A DNA stretch of 64,000 nt from a virus. The DNA is taken from IMG/VR virus record IMGVR_UViG_3300044835_000064, positions 1-64,000 of that record. The stretch is one strand, 5' to 3'. Below, piece by piece: positions 7,081-15,684 of this stretch. The number at the start of each line of letters is the position of its first letter. Within the stretch, counting starts at the first letter, position 1. The notes beneath the pieces were generated by a model. The model did not search any database. It was given only the letters and a program-made list of their open reading frames with translations, and was not told the origin of the DNA. The position numbers and the translations under genes are program-made.

Positions 7081-7458
7081 ATGAAAGCATCAGCCAAGAC
7101 GGACGCCAAGCACCACCTCACCAATCAATTGCAGTCGGTTTTGTCCTACGTGGAACTGGACGAGATCGACAAGGCCATCAAACACGCCAAAGAACTCTTA
7201 TCCGACCTGCATCGCATCAAAGCCCACCGAAGTGCCAAGGCAACGCTTACGGAATTGGATCGTGCAGCGGCCGCACTCGCATACCCGCACATTATGATGC
7301 CCCAACCCATAGATGGAAACGTTATCGTTGTGCCGCACGGATCGCGAGTGGTTTCCCATGAAGATGTGAATGTGGACGTGGCTTCGGATGAGATACGCGT
7401 GGTAGGACCGCAAGGCGTGCGCTTCGGCCACGGGACGCACAATCCGAAGACGAAGTGA
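7081..7458 (+). CDS. Hypothetical protein
   Basis: A 125-aa protein with a helical N-terminal half (VLSYVELDEIDKAIKHAKEL) and a strand-rich C-terminal half. The latter, NVIVVPHGSRVVSHEDVNVD, could form a small beta domain. No family recognised. It stands alone, with about 75 bases of upstream spacer containing the IS-end-like repeat. Confidence 0.6.
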   Translation: MKASAKTDAKHHLTNQLQSVLSYVELDEIDKAIKHAKELLSDLHRIKAHRSAKATLTELDRAAAALAYPHIMMPQPIDGNVIVVPHGSRVVSHEDVNVDVASDEIRVVGPQGVRFGHGTHNPKTK

Positions 7459-7728
7459 TGCCGTTTTTCAGAAGTAAAGCGTCCACTGTGAGAATGCATT
7501 GCTCGATAAAGCTCTTGCGCCGCACATTTACGCCTCTTCCGAATGCTCATTACTTTCGTACTCTAGTCCGATTGTACCTTCCCGCTGTAAAGTCACGTTG
7601 ACCCTGACCTTCCTATAGCAAGTCTGCTTTTGAGGCGAAAGGCTGCCCTGAAAGTTGGCAGCCGGTGGACGCCCGGCAATCAAAGCACACCCCTAGGCTC
7701 GAATTCCTTCGTCCCCAACCCACATTTT
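7459..7728. other. Non-coding stretch before the late arm
   Basis: About 270 bases without a convincing gene. It may contain the promoter of the genes starting at 7729, but I cannot point to clear -35/-10 elements. Confidence 0.3.
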
Positions 7729-8151
7729 ATGCCCTCAAAATCAGTTGTCGCCGTCTATTACCTCGATCAAGACCGGTCTTGGATGAAACCTTGCCGCGAA
7801 GTATCGCGCTATGCCGCACGAAAATTGAAAGATATCGGCAGTGGAAAGTTCGTCGACAATGGTTGGTCATTTCAGTTGAGTCAAACGACCCCAGTCCCAC
7901 AGTGCGAATATCTGGAAGCTGTAAATCTCCCGCCGGCGCCACTCGGCGTCGCCGAAACCATCACCTTTGCCGAAATTCAGGCAAACGTGGGCATTACATC
8001 CGGAGGCGAACCGGGTCTGCCGGCCAATCGCAACGCTGTGCGCCGGGCCCAAGCGAAAATACGCGCCTATCCCACCATTTTCGATAAGTTGGCAGTGATC
8101 GCGCGCGGCCGCTGGGTGAAAACTCCAATTCAGATCGTGGTGGCCGCTTGA
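7729..8151 (+). CDS. Hypothetical protein
   Basis: A 140-aa product from the ATG at 7729 (MPSKSVVAVYYLDQDRSW); a frame-open extension upstream lacks coding character. It has a mixed strand/helix composition and no family I recognise. Its stop overlaps the TTG start of the next gene, the beginning of a run of six short, closely packed genes (7729-9378). Confidence 0.55.
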   Translation: MPSKSVVAVYYLDQDRSWMKPCREVSRYAARKLKDIGSGKFVDNGWSFQLSQTTPVPQCEYLEAVNLPPAPLGVAETITFAEIQANVGITSGGEPGLPANRNAVRRAQAKIRAYPTIFDKLAVIARGRWVKTPIQIVVAA

Positions 8152-8465
8152 AGGATCCTCTTCTCGATGACGGACCACTGAGCCTCTACCAGCGACTACC
8201 GGTTCGAAAGGACTGGAATCATCCCACCCGGGAAGATATTGCCGACAGTTTACGGAAGGCACACGAGGTCAACCGGAAGCTGATTGTCACAGTCAATGAA
8301 CTAATCGACGCCAGAAAGAAGATGAAAAAGGATATGGACGATCTCGATCGGGAACTGCGCCAGTCGCGATTGCGCGCCACAATTCTAACTTCAGTTCTGA
8401 GTAGCGCGTCTACCGCTACTTTTATCGGGGGGCTCGTCACCCTGTTCCGCGCTTTCGCAAAATGA
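8148..8465 (+). CDS. Small coiled-coil membrane-anchored protein
   Basis: A 105-aa protein from TTG 8148. Residues 30-72 form a charged coiled coil (ELIDARKKMKKDMDDLDREL), and residues 78-100 a membrane segment (SVLSSASTATFIGGLVTLF). The layout resembles phage or plasmid accessory proteins of the YqxA/holin-accessory type, but no function can be assigned. Confidence 0.6.
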   Translation: MKDPLLDDGPLSLYQRLPVRKDWNHPTREDIADSLRKAHEVNRKLIVTVNELIDARKKMKKDMDDLDRELRQSRLRATILTSVLSSASTATFIGGLVTLFRAFAK

Positions 8466-8466
8466 T

Positions 8467-8652
8467 ATGCCTGCCGAATTCCCAGCCGCCTTTGCCGACC
8501 CGCTCGTTGACCTCAATCGCTGCATTGACGGGGGTGCCTTGGCGCCAGAAGAACAGGTCCTCAGCCAACGTTACCGGCTCACAATTGCTTCCATTCTTTC
8601 GTCGAAAGCATTTAGGCTCGTTTGGTGCGGCCTTTTATCGATAGCCCGGTGA
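8467..8652 (+). CDS. Hypothetical small protein
   Basis: A 61-aa product in the run of coupled genes. ATG starts at 8462 and 8467 are possible in different frames; the 8467 frame (MPAEFPAAFADPLVDLNRC) is preferred for composition. Low confidence. Confidence 0.35.
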   Translation: MPAEFPAAFADPLVDLNRCIDGGALAPEEQVLSQRYRLTIASILSSKAFRLVWCGLLSIAR

Positions 8653-8665
8653 GCAAGGCCCGGTC

Positions 8666-8875
8666 ATGCAAAATCGTGAATATCAGAAGCGCGCAACCCG
8701 GCAAGGGATTCGCAGTCGTCTCGGGCAGGAATTCTATCGCCCGGCGAAGCGTCCGGATCCTCGCGCACGGAAACGTTTAGTTACAGCTAAACCTGAGCAA
8801 CTCGAGCTCAACTTCGATTTCGACCCAATCGCCAACCGGCCGCTGAATGACATCTTCCCCGACGCCTACGAATGA
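8666..8875 (+). CDS. Hypothetical small basic protein
   Basis: A 69-aa protein that is arginine-rich at the N-terminus (REYQKRATRQGIRSRLG) and acidic at the C-terminus. Its TGA overlaps the next ATG (ATGA), which supports it being real. Confidence 0.5.
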   Translation: MQNREYQKRATRQGIRSRLGQEFYRPAKRPDPRARKRLVTAKPEQLELNFDFDPIANRPLNDIFPDAYE

Positions 8876-9054
8876 CCGAATATCCTGGACGAAAGCCGGC
8901 GACGGTCAGTGAATTCATTCACCTACTGGCTACATTTGATGGCGGGGCAGAAGTCGAAGCCTACGACCCGGAAAGCCAGCGTTTTACAGTGGCCGATATC
9001 CAACTCTTCCGTCGTGACGGCAAGTCCATCGTTAGAATCTTTGGCAACGACTAA
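8872..9054 (+). CDS. Hypothetical small protein
   Basis: A 60-aa protein (TVSEFIHLLATFDGGAEVEA, then RRDGKSIVRIF). It is coupled to the gene before by ATGA and has an alpha-beta pattern. Function unknown. Confidence 0.55.
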   Translation: MTEYPGRKPATVSEFIHLLATFDGGAEVEAYDPESQRFTVADIQLFRRDGKSIVRIFGND

Positions 9055-9060
9055 ATCTTC

Positions 9061-9378
9061 GTGAGCATTCAATACGGCACAATCGTCAATACTCGGGCGC
9101 TCCTGCTTGATCCCGTCATCTTCGCTGCCCAGTTCACAGAGGAAGACTTTCGCATGGGCGAAACCGTACAGGCAAAAGCGCGATATTTGAAGCGTTTCGG
9201 CGTTCGCCCGCAAGAACAATTGACTCCCGAACGACTCGCCGAGCACATGTGTGCGCTTTGTATCAATGGAAAGCACTGCTCAGACCCTGATTGCCGGTGT
9301 ATCTGCGGCAAGCTTTTGGTGATGTACACGCAATCCGGACGGCAAAGGCGCTTTAAAACTCACTCGAAACTGGCCTAG
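9061..9378 (+). CDS. Cys-rich hypothetical protein
   Basis: A 105-aa product from GTG 9061. The C-terminal part CALCINGKHCSDPDCRCICG has six cysteines within about 25 residues, which suggests a metal-binding knuckle. It is the last gene of the 7729-9378 run. Confidence 0.55.
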   Translation: MSIQYGTIVNTRALLLDPVIFAAQFTEEDFRMGETVQAKARYLKRFGVRPQEQLTPERLAEHMCALCINGKHCSDPDCRCICGKLLVMYTQSGRQRRFKTHSKLA

Positions 9379-9436
9379 AAGCTCCCTCGTTATTTCGGTT
9401 CACCTGAAATGAATAAACTACTACTTAGCCAGATAT

Positions 9437-9455
9437 GTTACTGAGTAGTAAGTAA
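9437..9455. promoter_or_regulatory. Candidate operator/promoter region
   Basis: TTACT, 8 bases, AGTAA forms a dyad within a segment that repeats the theme CTACTACTTAG/GAGTAGTAAG. It lies just upstream of the operon beginning at 9465, in the longest gap (9379-9464) between the small-gene run and the recombinase-terminase genes. Confidence 0.3.
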
Positions 9456-9464
9456 CTTAAGGAC

Positions 9465-9665
9465 ATGAACTTCATTAAGATTGGCGATAGTTGGTATCTT
9501 CTTAGCACAACAAACACCTGCGAGTGGACTGTTGGAGCATCAGACCCAGGCTACACAGATGACGGGATCGAATGGGAATATCAAGCCGCAAATGAATATT
9601 CTGCTGACGACGTCGACGTCTTGGAATTGAACCGCATTTTCTCCCTTCCAGACGAACGTGTGTGA
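9465..9665 (+). CDS. Short protein with a tail-tube-like segment
   Basis: A 66-aa protein. Residues 28-41 (PGYTDDGIEWEYQA) match residues 44-57 of the tail tube protein at 31142 at 12 of 14 positions, and a leucine-rich acidic stretch follows in both. It is too short to be a tube subunit. It may be a truncated paralogue, a capping or regulatory fragment, or debris from recombination. Its stop overlaps the GTG start of the serine recombinase. Confidence 0.6.
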   Translation: MNFIKIGDSWYLLSTTNTCEWTVGASDPGYTDDGIEWEYQAANEYSADDVDVLELNRIFSLPDERV

Positions 9666-10174
9666 ATGTTGCCCTCTACGCCAGAGTCTCCAAAGCCCAC
9701 ACCCACCAAGACCCTGAAGCCCAACTACAGCCTCTCCGAGCAATGGCTGGAGCCAAAGGCTGGATCATCACCCATGAGTACGTTGACACAGGATGGAGCG
9801 GTGCCAAAGAATCTCGGCCAGCCCTTGATGAGCTCATGGCAGCAGCGCAGCGCGGACACAGAGACTTTAATGCCATCGTCGTCTGGAAGTTCGATCGCTT
9901 CGCCCGCTCGACCAAGCATCTTCTGCGTGCCCTTGAGACCTTCCAATCACTCGACATCGCGTTCGTTAGCCTCACGGAGAGCGTTGATACGTCAACGCCT
10001 TATGGCAAACTCGTCTTCACTATTCTTGGTGCGGTGGCCGAGCTCGAAAGAAGTTTAATTGCAGAGCGAATCAAGAACGGCATGAAGAAGCTGGGCGCCA
10101 AGAAGCCAGGTCCCAAGGTTGGAGTGAATGGACCATCGAAGACTACTCTTTGGCGACGAGCGAGGAATGCATAA
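9662..10174 (+). CDS. Serine recombinase (resolvase/invertase type)
   Basis: A 170-aa protein from GTG 9662. The resolvase N-terminal domain is complete: YARVSK with the catalytic serine, GWSGAKESRPALDELM, NAIVVWKFDRFARS and an AELERSLIAERIKNG helix. A short basic C-terminus (KTTLWRRARNA) could form the DNA-binding helix-turn-helix. The size fits small invertases or resolvases and is far below large serine integrases. Next to the packaging genes it could invert a phage segment, resolve multimers or be a passenger. Confidence 0.88.
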   Translation: MNVALYARVSKAHTHQDPEAQLQPLRAMAGAKGWIITHEYVDTGWSGAKESRPALDELMAAAQRGHRDFNAIVVWKFDRFARSTKHLLRALETFQSLDIAFVSLTESVDTSTPYGKLVFTILGAVAELERSLIAERIKNGMKKLGAKKPGPKVGVNGPSKTTLWRRARNA

Positions 10175-10392
10175 TGTTCGACTATAAGCAGCGTCCTTGG
10201 TCTCGCTCACTCTCAGACGAGGAGTACGACCGCGCAGTTGGCAAGACCATATTGTCGCAAGAAGAGCGAACTTATAGTTTGATCAGTCGAATGATTGAAC
10301 GTGGGCAACGATTGCGAGTCCATCACGCTGATCTCAAGTCCTTTCTAAGCCGAGATGACATCATCGATCTCAAGCGCTACACAGAAAGATGA
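10174..10392 (+). CDS. Hypothetical protein coupled to recombinase
   Basis: A 72-aa protein starting MFDYKQRPWSRSLSDEEYDR at the ATG that overlaps the recombinase stop (TAATG). Predicted helical, no family recognised. Confidence 0.55.
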   Translation: MFDYKQRPWSRSLSDEEYDRAVGKTILSQEERTYSLISRMIERGQRLRVHHADLKSFLSRDDIIDLKRYTER

Positions 10393-10571
10393 GCTTTGAT
10401 TGCATGAATGTAGTCACTTGGGTTGGCGATTCCAGAGTTCCGTACTTGACTCCAGAGGAAGTTGATACTTTCATTCGCTTCGCGCTTCAGGTGCACGATC
10501 ACCACGCCACAACGCCAGCTCAACCCATCTTCTGGTATCGAACCGATGCTTCTGGAAGGTTCGCAAACTGA
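10389..10571 (+). CDS. Hypothetical small protein
   Basis: A 60-aa product coupled by ATGA to the preceding gene and ending directly before the HNH gene. The segment YLTPEEVDTFIRFALQVHDH suggests a helical fold. Unknown function. Confidence 0.5.
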   Translation: MSFDCMNVVTWVGDSRVPYLTPEEVDTFIRFALQVHDHHATTPAQPIFWYRTDASGRFAN

Positions 10572-10904
10572 ATGCCTTCGCGTGCCTATCGTCCTTATGC
10601 TTACGTCCCAGCCGTTGCCGAAAAGAAGATCGAAGAGCAACGAGCCAACGATCCAATCCGGAAGCTCTATCAAACTCCAACCTGGCGAGCGACCAGATTA
10701 CTAGTTCTCTCGCGTGATCCAACCTGCAAGTCCTGCAACAAAGCAGCAAGCACAACTGTTCATCACGTCATCCGAGCTCGCAAGTACGTCGCATCTCACG
10801 GCAACGACATGAGTTACTTCTTCGATGACTCCAATCTTGAAGGCGTTTGCAAAGCTTGCCACGATTCCACAACTGCCAAGGAAGTGGGATGGGCTGGCCG
10901 ATAG
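10572..10904 (+). CDS. HNH endonuclease (packaging-associated)
   Basis: A 110-aa protein. Metal-binding CKSC and CKAC pairs flank the core TVHHVIRARKY, and DSNLEGVCKACHD completes the HNH fold. Phage HNH proteins of this size next to terminase genes are known to be needed for cutting at packaging sites in HK97-like phages. That role is likely here, given the small and large terminase genes that follow. Confidence 0.88.
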   Translation: MPSRAYRPYAYVPAVAEKKIEEQRANDPIRKLYQTPTWRATRLLVLSRDPTCKSCNKAASTTVHHVIRARKYVASHGNDMSYFFDDSNLEGVCKACHDSTTAKEVGWAGR

Positions 10905-10925
10905 TTTGGCCCTCATTATTTTGAT

Positions 10926-10946
10926 CCGGGGTTTTCAAAACCCGGG
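10926..10946. promoter_or_regulatory. GC-rich palindrome before terminase genes
   Basis: CCGGGGTTTT, C, AAAACCCGGG: a 10-bp stem with one mismatch in the 178-bp gap between the HNH and small terminase genes. The gap is also G-rich (GGGGGTG runs). It could be a packaging/cos-related site or an attenuator; neither can be decided by eye. Confidence 0.4.
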
Positions 10947-11082
10947 GGTGACCTGTGGGGGCATGGGGGTGGGATGTCAAAGGTCGGCGACCGCAAAACC
11001 GTCTGCCGCATTTCCGCGCGTGTCTCCACTTCAGCTATTTGAAGGTTTGAAGTGGAAAAAAATCTAAAAACCAATCGCCTGA

Positions 11083-11487
11083 ATGCCGCAGCCTAGAACT
11101 CCCACCGCAAAACTCGAAGCTCGCGGTGCTTATCTCAAGCACCCAGAACGCAAACGAGCCCGAGCACAAGAACCGCAACCAACCGCTGATCTTGGTGATC
11201 CACCGAAAGAACTCAATGCCGAAGAAAAGAAAGCATGGCTCTACATCGCAGGTTGTCTCACGCCTGGAGTCGCGAAAGTTTCTGACCGGATTGCGATGGA
11301 AGAAGCTGCTTGCCTGCTCGTGACGTGCCGGTCGAAACGCGCGACCGCCGCCGAAAGAAATCTGCTGAAAGCGTATCTCCGAGACTTCGGAATGACGCCA
11401 GCCGATCGCAGTCGCGTGCAAGCGAGCGCACCGCCAGCAGCAAAAGACAAGTGGGCCGAGTTCGATCTTCCGAAACAAACACAATAA
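11083..11487 (+). CDS. Terminase small subunit, P27 family
   Basis: A 134-aa protein. The P27/Terminase_4 layout is visible: AKLEARGAYLKHPERKRAR at the N-terminus, PKELNAEEKKAWLYIAGCL, VSDRIAMEEAACL and a C-terminal segment ending KDKWAEF. The small subunit recognises the phage packaging site and hands DNA to the large subunit. Its 3' end overlaps the likely start of the large subunit. Confidence 0.88.
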   Translation: MPQPRTPTAKLEARGAYLKHPERKRARAQEPQPTADLGDPPKELNAEEKKAWLYIAGCLTPGVAKVSDRIAMEEAACLLVTCRSKRATAAERNLLKAYLRDFGMTPADRSRVQASAPPAAKDKWAEFDLPKQTQ

Positions 11488-13277
11488 TTTCCCATGTTGC
11501 CCGGTCGAATCGTTTCATCGCAGCCGTTCTCGATGGCAGTCTTCCCGCGTGTAAATGGGTGCGTCTCGCCTGCCAGCGACAACTTGACGATATCGCAAAG
11601 CAGACTGATGAAGATTATTCCTACCGCTTCGACAATGCCGCAGCTGAGCGGGTTTGTAGATTCGTTGAACTCAGCCCGCACATCAAGGGCAAGAAGTTTG
11701 CCGGACAACTCATTCATCTCGAAGACTGGCAGTCGTTCATTCTCACAACCGTCTATGGATGGCTTGATCGATTCACGGGTTTGCGACGGTTTCGGCGCAG
11801 CTACATTGAAGTCGCCAAGGGCAACGGCAAATCCGCGCTCACTTCCGCACTCTCAAATTACATGGCCTTCGCCGAAGGCGAGCCGGGCGCCGAAGTGTAT
11901 TCCGCAGCCACGAATCGAGATCAAGCAAAAATCATCTGGTCCGTCTCTCACGCCATGCTGCGAGCCATGCCGGAATTTTGCGAGCGCGCGGGCGTCGAAC
12001 CTGTGGCGCACTCCATCAATCAGATACAAACGAACTCATTCTTCCGTCCGCTCAGCTCTGAAGCCAACTCCGCCGAAGGCGTGCAGCCCTATTTCACGTG
12101 CGTCGACGAACTACATGCCCACCCGAGCCGCGATCTCTACGACAACCTCGATACGGCAAACGGGAAACGGCAAGGGTCATTGCTCTGGTCGATCACCACG
12201 GCAGGCAGTGATCGCGCCGGCATCTGCTATGAGCAGCATAGTTACGTCACAAAGATTCTGGAGCGCGTCGCCGAAGACGAATCGTATTTCGGAATCATCT
12301 TCACGCTCGACAACGAGGATCTTTGGACCGAGGAAGAAGAACTTAAGAAAGCGAATCCCAACTGGGGCGTGTCGGTCGATCCAGTCGAGATCATGCACAA
12401 GGTTGGCAAGGCGCTTCAGATGGCCAGTGCGCAGCCGACTTTCAAAACCAAGCACGGTAACATCTGGTGCAACGCGGACCATGCATGGATGGATTTGCAA
12501 CGCTTAGCCAAATGCGCGGATCCAACGCTGGACGTGAAACAGTTCGCTGGTGAGCGCTGCGTCATCGGGCTTGATATCGCCTCGAAACTGGATTTGCTGG
12601 CAAAGATCAAACTCTTCTGGCGCGACATTCCCACGGTGATTGAGGAAGAAGAAGTCATCAAGCGGCACTACTACTTTTTCGGCGATTACTGGACACCCAA
12701 AGCCCGCATCGAGCAGAGCAACAACAGCCAATATCAAGGCTGGGCGATCGAGGGAAAACTTCACACCTGCCCGGGTGAGACCAACGATCACAGCATCGTC
12801 GAAGATTCAATCCGAGAGGATTGTAAGAAGTTTGACGTGCTCGAAGTGGCGCACGATCAATGGCACGCGGATCAGATCGTCGGCCATCTTCAGCCGGAAG
12901 GCATCCTGATGGTCGAGGTGCCGCAGATCCCAAAACAGCTATCAGCGCCAATGGTTGAGATTGAAGCGGCAATTTACGATGGACGTTTTCACTTCGATGG
13001 CGATCCCGTATTGATGTGGTCCTTCTCAAATGTCGTCTGCCACATTGATAAAAACGACAACTTCTTTCCCAACAAAGAAGGCTTTGAAAAGAAGATTGAT
13101 CCCGTCACCGCCCTGCTCACCGCACTGCGGAGAGTCATGGACATCGGGGGCGACGTCTCGGGCGGTGGCGGTTGCTCTGTCTTCGCAAAGTGTGCGAAGT
13201 GCATGTCAGTTGTCGAAGGGCAGATCGTTGCGGGAAAGATGATCTTTGATTGTGGGAAGCATGGAGGGAAAGCGTGA
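11451..13277 (+). CDS. Terminase large subunit
   Basis: About 608 aa if started at GTG 11451, a start chosen because frame-open sequence farther upstream overlaps the small subunit and looks non-coding. The ATPase domain has the Walker A-like AKGNGKSALTS near residues 122-131 and Walker B CVDELHAHPSRD near 215-226. The nuclease domain begins with CVIGLDIASKLDL and continues with the HDQWHADQIV segment. This is the motor that translocates and cuts DNA at the portal, of the HK97-like Terminase_1 family. The exact start is uncertain. Confidence 0.93.
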   Translation: MGRVRSSETNTIISHVARSNRFIAAVLDGSLPACKWVRLACQRQLDDIAKQTDEDYSYRFDNAAAERVCRFVELSPHIKGKKFAGQLIHLEDWQSFILTTVYGWLDRFTGLRRFRRSYIEVAKGNGKSALTSALSNYMAFAEGEPGAEVYSAATNRDQAKIIWSVSHAMLRAMPEFCERAGVEPVAHSINQIQTNSFFRPLSSEANSAEGVQPYFTCVDELHAHPSRDLYDNLDTANGKRQGSLLWSITTAGSDRAGICYEQHSYVTKILERVAEDESYFGIIFTLDNEDLWTEEEELKKANPNWGVSVDPVEIMHKVGKALQMASAQPTFKTKHGNIWCNADHAWMDLQRLAKCADPTLDVKQFAGERCVIGLDIASKLDLLAKIKLFWRDIPTVIEEEEVIKRHYYFFGDYWTPKARIEQSNNSQYQGWAIEGKLHTCPGETNDHSIVEDSIREDCKKFDVLEVAHDQWHADQIVGHLQPEGILMVEVPQIPKQLSAPMVEIEAAIYDGRFHFDGDPVLMWSFSNVVCHIDKNDNFFPNKEGFEKKIDPVTALLTALRRVMDIGGDVSGGGGCSVFAKCAKCMSVVEGQIVAGKMIFDCGKHGGKA

Positions 13278-13537
13278 TTAATCGTCGTAGGTTCTTTGGT
13301 GGTTTGTTCGGCGGCGGCGCATCCGCCATCGCGGTTAGTGCCTTGCAGTCGATTGCGCCGATTGCACCAATCGAGCAAGTAACGGAAGTAAAGAAGGATC
13401 GACGCTACATCTTCAAATTGAGCGGTTATGTTTCGCAAGAGAGACGAAAGCACGCTGGAGAGAATCTCGCTGCGATGGGACTCAATGCGATTGTCGTCGA
13501 TGCGGGCGTCGATTCGATCTACGAGCTGCCGAGCTAA
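13274..13537 (+). CDS. Small protein with twin-arginine-like signal
   Basis: An 87-aa product from GTG 13274, overlapping the terminase stop. It begins MINRRRFFGGLFGGGASAIA, a twin-arginine-like leader followed by a hydrophobic core. The mature part (YIFKLSGYVSQERRKHAGEN) has an alpha-beta pattern. Unknown function, but an exported product inside the packaging/head operon is unusual. Confidence 0.6.
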   Translation: MINRRRFFGGLFGGGASAIAVSALQSIAPIAPIEQVTEVKKDRRYIFKLSGYVSQERRKHAGENLAAMGLNAIVVDAGVDSIYELPS

Positions 13538-13684
13538 ATGAACCGCTTCGCCGTCGCCTCTTTGATTCTCGGGGCGCTTCTCCTCGTCGCTGGACTGGGT
13601 TGGATTTACCGACCGCTCGGCCCGATCAGTGCTGGCTTCATCCTGCTTACGGCTGCGTACTCGTCCATGAGGCATAAGGGTTAA
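13538..13684 (+). CDS. Small membrane protein
   Basis: A 48-aa protein with two hydrophobic segments (VASLILGALLLVAGLGWIY and ISAGFILLTAAY). It lies between the twin-arginine-like protein and the portal gene and overlaps the portal ATG at its stop. Unknown role. Confidence 0.6.
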   Translation: MNRFAVASLILGALLLVAGLGWIYRPLGPISAGFILLTAAYSSMRHKG

Positions 13685-15684
13685 TGGGAAAAAGTTTAAG
13701 ACAAGAATTCCGGGATTTCATCGGCAGCATGGTGAGTTTCCCCCAAGATTTCATGGGGGGCTTCTTTGGCTTTGCGCCTTCAGAGAGCGGGGCCGAGGTT
13801 AACGAAATGTCGGCCATGTCGATTGCTCCGTTTGTGGGAGCGATTCGCATGGTCTCGGGAGCTATTTCCACTTTACCTTTTCGCGTGTGGGAAACGCTTC
13901 CCGATGGCAGCGAACGGATCGCGCCTGAGCATTTACTCGATGACGTTCTCAATAACCAACCGAATCCAGAGACCACAGCGGCAGATTTCTGGCAGACGGT
14001 CATGGTGCACATTTTCCTGACCGGCAATGCTTACGCGGAAAAATCCTATAACGGCGCCGGACAGCCCGCCGCGCTTTACCTGCGCAGTCCCTTCCGGACT
14101 TTCCCCTACCGTCGGCAGGACGGAGCCTTAGCCTATAAAACTACCGACACGCCCGGAGGACGCGAGCGCTGGATTCTAGCAGAGGATATGTGCCACTTCC
14201 GCGGCATGGGCCTTGACTCTCTGGTTGGACTCTCCCCGGTGAAATATCTGGCGCGCGAGGTGCTGGGCAACGATCTGGCGGCGCAATCCTACTCGGCAAA
14301 ATTCTTTGCCAACGATTCACGGCCGGGCGGCTACATGAAGGCTGCCAACTTCCTCTCGCCGGAAAAGAAGAAAGCGGCAATCGAATCCTGGATCGGGGCG
14401 CACAGTCGGGGTAATGCTCACGCCATGGCCCTCTTGGACGGCGGGCTTGAATGGCAGAAGGTCGGTGTTAATCCCGACGAAGCTCAATTCATTTTGACGC
14501 GGCGTTTGAACCGCGAGCAAATTTCTGCGATCACCGGCGTGCCAGTTCACTTCCTCGGAGAAACCGTCGAATCGCGCGCCAACATGGAGCAGCGGTCTCT
14601 GGAATTCTTGACCTACACGCTGAAGCCGTGGAACGTGAAGCTCGAGCAGGTTGTCAACATTCGCCTCTTCCCGAAGCTTGGACGCGGGGCAGGACGGTTT
14701 CACGCCCGATTGGATACGACGATGTTCGAGCGCGCGACCTACGCCGATCTGCTCAAGGGCATCCAGATGGGACGGTTCTCCGGACTGATGACCGTCGATG
14801 AGGGCCGTCATCTCTTGGGCGAACAGCCCTATAGCGATGCGCAACTGAAATCCAAGAAGCCGGGCGACAAACTATGGCAACCGGTCAATATGGTTGTCGT
14901 CACAGAAGAATCACTCACCGGCAATCTTCCCACGCAAGTGACTGACGACCTGGACAAGCCAAATGATGGTGGCGGCCAAGGTGGCGATGATCAGAGTGGC
15001 GGCGACGGTGGCGGGAAAACCAAAGGTAAAACAGGACAGGGCGGGAAGCGTTCTGATCAGGAGATTAAGCGGTACTTCCGGCTCTTTTACCCTACCTTCC
15101 GGGATGCTTTAGGACGAATTTCTGCCCGCAAGAAGGTCAATGAAGGGGACTTCCAGAAGGCTCTCGGACCCGTCTTAACTCAGATAGCTTCCGCGTTTAG
15201 CTTCCGAGCCGATGCCGAGGGAGAGAATCCGGCGCTCAGCCTGACGACCACGGAGTTTGTGCGGGAATACATCGGAAGTTTGGCGCGCCGGCTGAAATTA
15301 AACGGCAATGTCGACGTCGTGGCCTCGGAAGAATTGAAACGGTCGTTGCGACTCCTGCGCGACCAGTGTGCGCCAATGTTTGAAGAAATAGCTGATGACG
15401 ATGACCGGGATGATGATCGTAACGATGATTTGGACGAGCGGCAGCGCCCGATCGAGGTTCACGTCAACCCGGAAATCCACATTACGGCACCTGTGCAAGT
15501 GCAGCCGATGGAAGTGCGCATGAATATCGACCTGCCACGGCCTCAGCAGAGAAAAGTTACCGCAGTACGCAATGCGGACGGCTCGATGGAAGCGACGGTC
15601 GCGGAGATCAACACGGTCCAAGTCCAGACGTCGCGCGATAGTGTCAGTTCCATAAGGATCAGCGAGGAAACGAATGGCTCGTAA
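13684..15684 (+). CDS. Portal protein, HK97 type, with long C-terminal extension
   Basis: A 666-aa protein. The first 410 residues follow the Phage_portal family: MSAMSIAPFVGAIRMVSGAI, the LLLDDVLNNQPNPETTA-like segment, MCHFRGMGLDSLVGLSPVKY and VPVHFLGETVESRANMEQ. It then continues through a Gly-rich linker (residues about 430-455) into about 200 extra residues with acidic stretches (DDDDRDDDRNDD). Family members are usually 400-450 aa, so the extension is lineage-specific and might bind scaffold or head proteins. It forms the dodecameric DNA entry vertex. Confidence 0.92.
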   Translation: MGKSLRQEFRDFIGSMVSFPQDFMGGFFGFAPSESGAEVNEMSAMSIAPFVGAIRMVSGAISTLPFRVWETLPDGSERIAPEHLLDDVLNNQPNPETTAADFWQTVMVHIFLTGNAYAEKSYNGAGQPAALYLRSPFRTFPYRRQDGALAYKTTDTPGGRERWILAEDMCHFRGMGLDSLVGLSPVKYLAREVLGNDLAAQSYSAKFFANDSRPGGYMKAANFLSPEKKKAAIESWIGAHSRGNAHAMALLDGGLEWQKVGVNPDEAQFILTRRLNREQISAITGVPVHFLGETVESRANMEQRSLEFLTYTLKPWNVKLEQVVNIRLFPKLGRGAGRFHARLDTTMFERATYADLLKGIQMGRFSGLMTVDEGRHLLGEQPYSDAQLKSKKPGDKLWQPVNMVVVTEESLTGNLPTQVTDDLDKPNDGGGQGGDDQSGGDGGGKTKGKTGQGGKRSDQEIKRYFRLFYPTFRDALGRISARKKVNEGDFQKALGPVLTQIASAFSFRADAEGENPALSLTTTEFVREYIGSLARRLKLNGNVDVVASEELKRSLRLLRDQCAPMFEEIADDDDRDDDRNDDLDERQRPIEVHVNPEIHITAPVQVQPMEVRMNIDLPRPQQRKVTAVRNADGSMEATVAEINTVQVQTSRDSVSSIRISEETNGS

